From contig CANXME010002122.1 of the NCBI GenBank assembly GCA_948144175.1, positions 124,001 to 188,000 of the forward strand: 64,000 nt of DNA, written 5' to 3'. The notes beneath the pieces were generated by a model. The model was not told the DNA's origin, ran no database searches, and was given only the letters and a program-made list of their open reading frames with translations. Made by a program: the position numbers and the translations under genes. The DNA comes from Closterium sp. NIES-65 (Eukaryota > Streptophyta > Zygnematophyceae > Desmidiales > Closteriaceae). Of the stretch, positions 54,601 to 63,258 are shown in pieces (positions within the stretch are counted from its first letter, which is position 1; every line of letters begins with the position of its first letter).

Positions 54601-57464
54601 CAGGTGTGTCCCAAGTCGACGCTGTTGAGCCGGTCGAGGTTTATAGTGACTCTAGTCCTGCTGCGGGTGCTGAGCCTGGGGGTGAGGAGCCTTGTGGTGC
54701 TGAGCCTGGGGTTGCTATGCGCGTGGGTACTGAGCCTGGGGGTGACGAGCCTGAGGTTGCTGAGTCTGGGGGTGCTGCGCCAGAGGGTGTTGAGCCTGGA
54801 GGGGCTGCGTCTGGAGCTGCTGAGCCGGGAGGTGCGGAGCCTCTGGCCATTGGACCTCCCCTTGTGGCGACTGGCGGTGCTGGGCCTAGAGTTTCTCCGG
54901 GTGCTCTGTCTCGGCGGGAGCCCCTCTCTCCACAGGAGCTGCGCGAGTGGTTTGCTCGCCGCTGGAGGTGTACTGCTGGAGCTGGAGCTTCTTCGGCCGT
55001 TGGATTTGCTGGTGCCGCCGGTCCTAGAGCTGCTGGGCCTTCGGGTCCTACTGGAGCTGGAGCTGCTGAGGGTGTTGGTGCTGAGACTATTGCTGTCTTC
55101 CCTGGCGGTGGTCCCGCTGCTGGTGCGACTGGACGTCCTGCCGCTGGAGCTGCTGTTGGCGCTGGTGCTACCGCTGAGGGTGCTGGTACTGTCCCTGCTG
55201 GGCCTGGAGTCCCCGCGCGGCCTCGGGCGTACTTCGTTCCACTCGTGCAGCAGGTTCTTGGTCTTCCTCCTTCTTTAGAGTGTCCGCCGTCTGTCCAGTC
55301 GCAGTCACTGTTAGAGCCGGCCTCCCCACTGCCTGCTCCCTCTCCTTATACTGGTCCTACAAGAGGTCTCGCTGAGCGTCGTGAGCCTGCGTCTCGTCCC
55401 GCGTCGCCTGTTCGTGCTGCTCGCGCTAGTGGTCCCAGTTCGCGTCAGCGTCCTCCTCCTGTCCCTTGCACGCACCGGATGTCTCTGCGTCCGTCCACTG
55501 CTCCTCTGCGTGCCCCTTTGCGTTCTCCTCCTGAGTCCTCTCTTCCTGCGCTTTCCGACCCGGAGTCGGACTCTCTTCGTGGTGCCAGTCCTACTATCAC
55601 GCGTCCTCTTGCTACTGTTGTCATTGACCCCTCTTTTGAGTCCACTGCTGCGTCTGCTCTTCTCGCTGAGCTCGTCGACTTTGCTGCTCGCTGTCGCCTA
55701 GACTACCCTGCTAGTCTTGTTGCTGAGTCTGCGTCTGTCTGTCCTCCGTCCGTCGGGGGTGAGTGTGCTCTTGGCACGGACGTCCATGAGGACAGGCAGG
55801 AGGAGTTCCAGTGTCTCGCTGCTGCTTCACCTCATCTCGCGTCTGTACTGCTTGCCCCCGAGGGAGACCGGGATGCACTAGACATCCCGACTCCGCGTTC
55901 TTACGCGGAAGCCGTAGAGGGACCCTACTCCTCTCAGTGGCAAGCAGCTATGGATGCAGAGATGGCTTCCTGGAAGTCCACAGGCACCTACGTTGACGCG
56001 GTTCCCCCTCCTGGGGCGAACATCGTCAGTGGCATGTGGATCTTCAGGGTGAAGCGGCCGCCGAGCTCTCCACTTGTCTTCAAGGCGCGGTACGTTGCTC
56101 GTGGCTTCAGTCAGCGGCAGGGAGTTGACTACTTTCAGACCTTCTCTCCCACCCCGAAGATGACCACTCTTCGGGTGCTGCTGAACATAGCCGTTCAGCG
56201 CAACTACGAGCTTCACTCTCTTTACTTCCGCACTGCTTTCTTGCAGGGTAGCCTGCACGAGGAGATCTGGCTGCGCCGTCCGCCTGGCTTCACTAGGACT
56301 TTCCCTCTTGGCACCCAGTGGAGCCTCCGACGGCCAGTCTACGGTCTCCGCCAGGCACCGCGTGAGTGGCACGACACACTGAGGACTACGCTTGCGGCTC
56401 TTGGGTTTGCTCCCTCTACTGCTGACCCGTCGTTGTTTCTGCGCAGCGACACCTCTCTGCCGCCGTTCTACATCCTCGTCTACGTCGACGACTTAGTCTT
56501 TGCCACTGCTGACACTGCTGGACTTGCCTACGTGAAGTCGGAGCTGCAGAAGAGACATACGTGCACAGACCTGGGCGAACTGCGCAGCTACCTTGGCTTG
56601 CAGATCACCCGCGACAGAGCACGCCGCACCATTACCTTGGTTCAGTCACACATGGTGCAGCAGGTCCTTCAGCTTTTCCGCTTCACGTACTCCTCGCCTC
56701 AGGCCACTCCTCTGGCTACTCGCCACTCGCTCTCAGCTCTGCCTTCGGATGAGTCCGTAGAGTCAAGTGGCCCGTACTCAGAGCTTGTTGGCTGCCTCAT
56801 GTACCTGATGACCTGCACACGACCTGACCTTGCATACCCTCTTAGCATTCTTGCACGCTATGTTGCTCCTGGGAGACACCGACCGGAGCACATGGCTGCA
56901 GCGAAGAGGGTGTTGCGCTACTTGTGCAGTACGTCGGGCATGGGGCTAGTGCTTGGAGGGCGGAGTCCAGTGGTCCTCACTGGTCACGCGGATGCTTCTT
57001 GGGCTGACGACCAGGCTACACAGCGGTCGTCGCAGGGGTACACCTTCAGTCTTGGTTCTGGCTCTGTCTCTTGGCGGGCTACTCGCTCGTCTTCTGTTCT
57101 CGGCTCCAGTTGTGAGGCTGAGATCTACGCCGGGGCCATGGCTGCACAGGAGCTTCGCTGGCTCACCTACCTGCTGACTGACCTTGGAGAGGTGCCTCGT
57201 TCTCCTCCAGTGCTGTACGTAGACAACAAGGCCATGCTGGCCTTGTGTCGAGAGCAGCGCTTGGAGCACAGAACGAAGCACATTGCTCTCCGTTACTTCC
57301 TTGCTCATGAGCTGCAGCAGCGTGGTCAGTTGTGACTTGCTTACGTGGCCTCTGAGGCCAACACTGCTGATGTTTTCACCAAGGCACTTGCGCCTTGTGA
57401 TCATCAGCGCTTCTGCACTCAACTGGGACTTGTACCTGTCCTACCTCACTTGCTCTCCTCTTGA
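51678..57464 (+). pseudogene. Family B copia Gag-Pol, copy B3, multiply inactivated
   Basis: Gag starts at ATG 51678 (MATPSVLAF) and is in frame through the site where B2 has its C-run. Lesions: a one-base loss near 52355; protease DSG changed to DLG (codon 53216-53218); a deletion of about 80 bases at about 53272 with a frame change; a frameshift near 53750 between the integrase zinc domain and core; the RT catalytic Asp changed to Tyr (SLYFRTAF, codon 56223-56225); and a TGA nonsense codon at 57333 in RNase H, after which the frame continues to TGA 57462-57464. The polyglycine tract, the C-X13-C-X3-H-X4-C motif, integrase D/D/E, RT YVDD and an RNase H tail are otherwise recognisable. It cannot make active enzyme and could move only with proteins from another copy. 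Confidence 0.93.
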
Positions 57465-57663
57465 CCTTGCTTGTACTCTTGCATATATATATACCTGCTC
57501 TTGCTTGTTTAGCCTTATATATATATGTCTCCTCTTGCATGTGAACTGGCCTTGTGGCCTTGACCTTGTGCTCGGACTGTGTGGTGACTTTGTGATCCAC
57601 CCTGAGCTTTGCTTTGCTTTGCTTGACTGGTCTTGTGACCCCTTGTCCTCCCCCACTTTGCCT

Positions 57664-57672
57664 ATGGGGGTG
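57664..57672 (+). promoter_or_regulatory. Polypurine tract of B3
   Basis: ATGGGGGTG immediately before the 3' LTR, preceded by CCCCCACTTTGCC, so that CCCCCA and TGGGGG can pair. Confidence 0.65.
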
Positions 57673-57803
57673 TGTCAGAACTTATAGCTTATGCTTGTAT
57701 GTAGGCTATAGTGGGGTATCCCATAGGGGGTACAACACAATTAGGGTTGGTACTTGTACTTACACATCTCATAGTTCATTCATTCGTGCTCATTACTTTC
57801 ACA
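57673..57803 (+). repeat. 3' LTR of B3 (131 bp)
   Basis: TGTCAGAACTTATAGC to ACTTTCACA, six differences from the 5' LTR, followed by the target duplication CCTAC. Confidence 0.93.
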
Positions 57804-57860
57804 CCTACTTGTACCCACCTGCTTGCTAGTTCATTCATCCTCGTTCTCTTAGATTCCATA

Positions 57861-58296
57861 GTTAAAAAAAATTACCCTTATGCCAGTGTAACAATTTTCA
57901 ATACCTTGATGAAGTTTCTACTGAAGCTCTGAATAAAAACGAGAAGTGCAGGATTCGATCTCGAGCCTTCATCCTTCCAAAGTCAAAACTACCGATCGGG
58001 CCATTCCAACGTGAGTAATTCAATAGCTCGCCTTTTATATTTATTTCTATTTAGCGGGACAGAAGTGCGAGGCGGGGGGGAGGGGGTTAGGGGGAAGTTG
58101 GGGGGGGGGAGGGGTTGGTACTCGTTTCAGGGTAAAAATCGTTATGAAATAGGTAAACCGGAGTCATTAGTGTGCCTTAAATGTAAACCCTGGCATATCA
58201 GGAAAATTTTAGCTCCCGAAAAAATTACCTTAGGCCATCAGTGTGACTACCAAAAACCACCCTGATAATCAGGGTATGAGGGTGATTTACACTGAT
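57861..58296. other. Interior of the hAT-like element, non-coding
   Basis: No credible protein. It holds a tRNA-like Pol III promoter pair on the minus strand (57951-58003), a G-rich tract (58074-58116) and the subterminal CCCTGATAATCAGGG motif near 58260. Confidence 0.6.
57951..58003 (-). ncRNA. tRNA-like sequence with A-box and B-box (possible SINE head)
   Basis: On the minus strand, TGGCCCGATCGG (58003-57992) fits an A-box. AGATCGAATCC (57961-57951), starting 30 bases after the A-box ends, is close to the B-box consensus GGTTCGANTCC. I cannot draw a good cloverleaf, so it is not a functional tRNA gene. It is best read as a decayed tRNA-derived sequence or SINE head. Confidence 0.35.
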
Positions 58297-58309
58297 AAAA
58301 TTTGCCCTC

Positions 58310-59467
58310 TTGACCACTCTTTGGGTCTTACTCCACGTTGCAGCGCAGAGAGACTACGAGCTGCAGTCCCTCGACTTTTTGACTGCCTTTCTTCAGGGTC
58401 GCTTACACGAGGAGATCTGGCTGTGCTGTCCTACTGAATTTACTAGTACCTTCCCACCTGGGACCCAGTGGAGCTTGAGACAACTAGTTTACGGTCTCCG
58501 TCATGCACCCCATGAGTGGCACGACACCATTCGCTCCATGCTTTCTAACCTTGGGTTTCAGCCGTCTACTCCTGACCCATTGCTGTTCATTCGTCATGGG
58601 CCCACACTGTTCTTTGCTCTTGTGTATGACAACGACTTGGTCTTCGTCACAGCAGACAGATTTTCTCTGACTTAAGTGAAGTCCGAACTATAGATAAGAC
58701 ACATGTGTACTGATCTTGGAGAACTGCACCGCTACCTTGGCCTGCAAATCACGAAGGACAGAGCCGCTCACACCATCACTTTGTCACACATGGTGCAACA
58801 GATCCTGTAGCGGTTTGAGCTTCAATTCTCTACTGCGCAGCCCACTCCTCTTGCTGTCGACCACAGGCTCATCGGCCCCTTTCCCGACGAGCCCTTTGAG
58901 TCCTGTGGTCCATACGCAGAGAAGGTGGGGTCTTATGTACCTGATATATCCTATACTTGCCCAAACCTTGCATTTCCTCTCAGCATCTTTGCTCACTTCT
59001 TTGCGACAGGGAGACATCACATTGTTCACTGGAGAGCTGCAATGAGGATGGCGAAGTACCTGACGTCTACATCAGGCATGGGGCTTGTGCTTGGAGGGAG
59101 ATAGTCAGTTGTGCTTACAGGTCGCTGTGACTCCTCTTATGCAGACGTCGAGGCTTCAACCTGGGCCGTGGCGCTGTGTCGTGGAGGTTGACTCAGTCCT
59201 CATCTGTCGCGCAGTCTAGCGCTGAGGCCGAGATCGACGACGGAGCCATGGCTGCATAGGAGCTACGCTGGTTGACTTTCTTGCTCATTGACCTTGGTGA
59301 GAAACCGAGCTCTGCACCGACCTTGTTTAGTCAGGTACTTTCTTCTCCGAGAGTTGCAGATACACGGACAAACGCACTTGGACTTTCTGGCCTCTAAGGC
59401 CAACAATGGCAACATATTCACCAAGGCCCTTCGGCGTGGTGACCTCGATAGGTTCTGTGTGCGATAG
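58310..59467 (+). pseudogene. Decayed copia pol, copy C, 3' part
   Basis: Continues the pol interrupted at 50206. It has RT with LDFLTAFLQG (catalytic Asp kept) but YVDD changed to YDND, in an open stretch to about 58673. Then come stops and frameshifts through the RT thumb and RNase H (TSGMGLVLGG, SSAEAEIDD with changes). The natural end is at about 59467, after NIFTKAL. Right of it lie a 3' untranslated region and an LTR at 59735. Confidence 0.85.
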
Positions 59468-59734
59468 GCCTTGGTGAGGCAGGTTCTCGTTTGCTGTAGC
59501 CTTACACTCTTGTCTGTCTCTTTCTCTTTCTCTTGCGGTGTTTGTACCATGTATATATATATATATATATTCATATATATGTATGAACTCTTGAACTGGC
59601 CTTGTGGCCGCTTGCTTGTGCTCGGACTATGTGGTGACGTTATGATCCACCCTGAACTTTGTATATCTTTGACTGGTCGTGTGGCCTTAGGTACTTGTCG
59701 CTACCTGGCACCCCTCACTTAGTCTATGGGGGTG
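59468..59734 (+). other. 3' untranslated region of copy C, with a TA microsatellite
   Basis: Contains a (TA)n run at 59551-59570 and the family motif TGGCCTTGTGGCC. It ends CACCCCTCACTTAGTCTATGGGGGTG before the LTR. No gene. Confidence 0.6.
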
Positions 59735-59877
59735 TGTCAAAACTGATAGACATTAGTGAGGTTTGCCATGTGGGGTACAAACATTAGGGTTCGGTCTATG
59801 TACCCCAACCCAATGCAATTTCATCATCCTTGCCTACTTTGATACTTATATATTGTCTATGTGACCATACTCCAACA
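59735..59877 (+). repeat. 3' LTR of copy C (143 bp)
   Basis: TGTCAAAACTGATAGAC to ACTCCAACA, with the conserved TGTGGGGTACAAAC block. It is placed directly after the TATGGGGGTG polypurine tract, as in B2 and B3. Confidence 0.75.
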
Positions 59878-60226
59878 CCAGTTAAGAGTTATGAAGGTAA
59901 ATATTGCGGTCTGGGCATCATTGTTAGCAACATGCTTTTGAAGAGACTGAAGTAGGGACATGCCAAACCACATCTAGTAGTGCATTGAGCATGGGGCAAG
60001 CCTGCTGCAAATCTCATCTCGGACTGCCAAACCCCAGCGGACCTTTGTGATGGGCAATAATGAAGAAAGCAATGGTGAATCTTTCTGTCATAGCAAGGGC
60101 TGCCGCACGGGAGCCTGAGGTAGGGGCTACAGTTGCACGATAGAGTATAGCAGGGTTTCCAATAATGGAACAAGCAAAAGAGATTGCAATTAAAAAAGTA
60201 GAAGCGGGCTGGCGAGGTGGACGGAA
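59878..60226 (-). other. Possible decayed coding remnant, unrecognised
   Basis: On the minus strand one frame reads as a hydrophobic, membrane-like stretch (LIAISFACSIIGNPAIL, then AAALAMTERFTIAFFII), reaching a stop near 60017. The next frame continues DLQQACPMLNALLDVVWHV. That could be one frameshifted exon of a membrane protein. I do not recognise the family. It is not copia-like. It abuts the LTR of copy C on one side and a GC minisatellite on the other. Confidence 0.25.
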
Positions 60227-60535
60227 GTCGCGAGCCGTGGGAGAGGGCGGGTGGGCGGCGGGCGCATGCCGCGGGGGCGGGTGAGGGTGGGCGGCGGGCC
60301 CGCATGCGCATACCCTGGGCGATCGGCGGGCGGGCGCCGCGGGGATGGGTGGGCGGGTGGGGCGGGCGGACGACGGGTGGGTGGCGGGCCCGCATGCGCA
60401 CACCATGAGCAGACGGCGGGCGGGCGCCGCGGGGGTGGGTGCCACGGGCGATGGGGCGGGCGGGCGCCGCGAGGGTGGGCGCCGCGTGAAGTGGGGCGGG
60501 CGAGCGGTGGGGCGGGCGCATGCCGCGTTTGAGGT
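60227..60535. repeat. GC-rich minisatellite, unit about 90 bp
   Basis: GGGCGGGC/GCCGCGGGG-rich sequence. A longer unit containing GGCGGGCCCGCATGCGCA starts at 60293 and again at 60383, with further partial copies. The long open frames on both strands here are low-complexity artefacts. Confidence 0.8.
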
Positions 60536-61146
60536 CGGACAGATCCAAATAGGCAGTCAAACACGATGCCAGGGACGAGGTTGTGCGTAGAAACAAATCA
60601 TAGGTCATCCAACATAATACCCCTCGAAAGGATACCCAACTCAGTACTACTCTCGCCCGCCGTCTCATGCTTCTTGACCTAGGTCTTACCTACCTACCAT
60701 AGCATGTTAAGGAGGTTCGTAAGCCTACTATTTCGGTCGGTTTAGGGACATACGAGTTTGTACCATTCTTATATAGATTTCTAGTGGTTAGTTTTTTAGT
60801 TGCGACGGAAGGGTTTGCATTGGTGAGGACTGTCAAAAGGATCACAGGGGTCCCGCGTCACGCGGACACCGCTCGCGAACCAGGAGAAAACGCTCGCGTC
60901 CATTTGTGAGGAACGCGGCGTGGCAAGAGCAAACGCGTGAAGTAGTGCGATGCGTTTTTTGCTAATACCGCCCCCAGGATCGTCTTTGAACCTTCTTCCG
61001 CCAGTAACACTGCTCTTGCCCTATCCTTTCCCCTTCCAAAATTTCCCAGTTCCCTTGCCTCTCAACATTCGACTTAGCTTTTCTTAGTTTTAATCGCCAT
61101 GCCAAGTCGTTTTCCTAGCTATTAGTTGCACGCGATTCGGATGTTA
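60536..61146. other. No recognisable feature
   Basis: Unique-looking sequence with short frames only. The minus-strand frame in 60536-60668 has no family resemblance I can name, and 60840-61140 shows neither repeats nor coding signal. Confidence 0.5.
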
Positions 61147-63128
61147 GCTTTTTTATTTATTTTAATTTTCTTGATTGAAAGTATACATGGTGTGGCTGAT
61201 GCATACAAACAATATCGGTCGTAACCGCATCAAGCAAGGGCAGGGCTGACTGCCCCGGCAGGCTTCCAAGGTGGATTGAAAACTGTCCTAGGGTTGGACC
61301 AGATGGACTCGAAAGATCTTGTCCAGGTCCACTTCTTGTCATCAGCCCTTCGGATCCTACTCAGCAGGCGATGCTCCTCCAGTAGCCCTTTTTGAAATCT
61401 GCCAGCTTGCGCCGTGTTCTTATTCTTGTGCCACGTGGTGAGGCAAGCCTTCACGTAGACTTGTGCATGCTGACGAAAGGCAAAAATAATCCTCCTCAGC
61501 ACTCTCCGCGCGCTGAATCTTTTCCCCCTGAAGACCGCTTCACATCTCTCCAACCAGAGTTGGTATAGCGTGATCGCAATTAGAGCCGCTTCCAAAAAGG
61601 CCGTGCTCGAACCAGCCTTGCAGAAGAGCTAATCCCCCAGGGTCTCTGCTTCGCGGAGCGGGTTGATCAGGCAGAGCGATCTCTTTAGCGCCGCCACCAC
61701 CGTCTGGATTTTCGGGCAGGTGAAGAGACAGTGTTCGAGTGTCTCCTCGTCTCCAAAATGTGGGTAGACTGGTGTGAAAGCCAGTCTCTCCCCCACTTGT
61801 AGGTTGAAGTTGTACACCCGCGTTAACATGTCCCTCGGTCGGTTTGGAATGACGAGGGATTCCCGGATGCCCGTGATCAGCTTCCAGTTAATGGAACCTT
61901 TCCACTTGCCAGCGCAGCGCAGCATCTTGTGCGACTAACCATGCGCCCCCTTCCAATGGTTCCGCATCTCCTTGAGCGGGACCACCTCCCCGTCTTTCAG
62001 GATTGGCAGCTGCGGGAGCCTTCTACAGTCACCCCCCGTAGTCGAGCCAGCCGAGCTTGCAGCAAGGGTCAGCAAGCAAGCCCTCCATTCCTCTGGTGCG
62101 GCTGCAAAACCCTTCAACGCGAGCCTAGCAGGCCCTTTGCCGCCCAGTCTCGTTGTGAGCTCCGCCATGGTTTTCAGCGACCAGCTACCATCCGGTAGTT
62201 GCTTCACCATGTCTCCTAGCCAAAAATTCAAGAGCGATTCTGCAGCTTTTTGCCCTCCCACGGGCGTGGCGACGCCGACCATAATATCTCCGTAGAACAC
62301 CAGCCTCTCCTCCGCGATCACCTCCCGCACCACGTTTACCGTTCTAACACGCAGTGGTGACTTCATAAAAGTTTCACAGGTCTGCTTCCACCTTTGACTC
62401 CTCCCTTCCCAGTGCTGCAGGAGACGATCGTGCGACGTGAAAGTGTCCAGCTTCAGCGGGAGGTCCGCAGCTTGAATCATCAGCTTTTGCTTCAGCTGAT
62501 TTGTCTCCGTCAGTAACAGGCCGACCCTTCTGGCTGACAGACACACGACGGTTATGCTCGGGTCCCGTACCCCGAGGCCACCTTCACTCCGGGGGGTGTA
62601 CAGTAGTTCCTTACTCCAGAGGAAAAAGCCCCTCGTTGCTATAGCCTTGTTCCCCGAGACGAAGTTAGCCTTCTCTCCAGCTCTCCCCAGATTTTTGCGG
62701 GTGGCGGGTAGACTTGCGCTTGAAAGACCATGATCGGCTAAATGTAGACATTTGCCACCGCTCCCCTTGCTTTTTCTGTGAGGTACTTCTGCTTCCACTT
62801 CACCAGCCTCTTTGCGATCTCCAGTACCTTTTCCTAGGTGGGGAGCTCGCTTCCGTCCGGGGTGATCCACACTCCCAACAGTCTCTCGGCGTCGTCCGAT
62901 TTCGCCCATTTGAAGGTACTGCTTGCCGGCGCCTTGTACCCGCGGTTCCATCCGAGCGGTAAGACCACGGTCTTGTCTACATTCATGCAGAGCCCTGACT
63001 TATCCACAAACCTCTTCAGAATCCCCTCCGCTCTGACAATCTGGTGTTTCCCTTGTAGGGCTAACGTGGTATTGTCTGCGTAGCCGAGGTACGCCAGCCG
63101 TTTACCCTCGATTTCCAGCCCCAGTTTT
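61147..63128 (-). pseudogene. LINE (non-LTR retrotransposon) ORF2 fragment, RT to zinc-binding end
   Basis: Read from 63128 leftwards: an RT core piece with YADN in place of the YADD catalytic box; a VDKTVVLPLGW-type stretch; the RT C-terminal region (RGFFLWSKELLYTPRSEGGLGVRDP); and the zf-RVT-like domain (DEETLEHCLFTCP, with the first two Cys of the CPxC pair missing). A short C-terminal region ends at 61230. Stops lie near 62837, 61930 and 61625, and there are frame changes between blocks. An A-rich tail (reverse complement of 61147-61180) marks the 3' end. The 5' side is cut at 63128 by a copia LTR; the endonuclease and RT start may lie beyond the window. Confidence 0.85.
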
Positions 63129-63258
63129 TGTCAGAATGAACAAGAGTGAATGAACTAGGAAAGAGGTGGGTACAAGTAGGAAAACCTAAACTTACTGTAC
63201 CCCATAGTAACTAACCCACTACATCCTAAACCAGCTGTAGCAGATATAACATTTGACA
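63129..63258 (-). repeat. Short LTR (130 bp), 3' LTR of a minus-strand copia element
   Basis: On the minus strand it runs TGTCAAATGTTATATC to TTCTGACA. It contains CTATGGGGTACAG and TTTAGGTTTTCCTACTTGTACC, matching the old LTR remnant split by B3. It is preceded (minus strand) by the polypurine tract TATGGGGGTG. Confidence 0.85.

Larger units (their letters stand above)
50407..57803 (+). mobile_element. Element B3: structurally complete family B copia retrotransposon (7397 bp)
   Basis: 131-bp LTRs (50407-50537 and 57673-57803) are flanked by a perfect 5-bp target duplication, CCTAC (50402-50406 and 57804-57808). PBS, long GC-rich leader, Gag-Pol remains, polypurine tract and 3' LTR are all in place. 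The LTRs differ at 6 of 131 positions by eye, so this is an old insertion compared with A1 and A2. The coding region carries several inactivating changes. Confidence 0.95.
50215..58309. mobile_element. hAT-like DNA transposon remnant carrying nested LTR elements
   Basis: The left end is CAGGGCTAATTTT and the right end, reverse complemented, is GAGGGCAAATTTT. These are imperfect 13-bp terminal inverted repeats of the CAGGG type used by hAT elements, flanked by a perfect 8-bp target duplication. Both ends carry a subterminal CCCTGATTATCAG motif. Without the nested B3 element it is only about 700 bp and has no transposase, so it was a non-autonomous (MITE-like) element. An old LTR remnant, element B3, a tRNA-like sequence and a G-rich tract lie inside it. 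Confidence 0.8.

Noticed and set aside
50322-57900. TTCAA-type target duplication for the old LTR remnant inside the hAT-like element
   Set aside because: The right-hand TTCAA at about 57898 does not directly follow an LTR end, so the boundary is uncertain.
57951-58003. Functional tRNA gene
   Set aside because: The A-box and B-box are present, but acceptor and T-arm pairing is poor, so only a tRNA-like relic is claimed.
60014-60668. Long minus-strand ORFs over the GC minisatellite as a real protein
   Set aside because: Most of the length is Ala/Pro/Arg/His low complexity present in several frames of both strands; only the short hydrophobic stretch left of it was kept, at low confidence.
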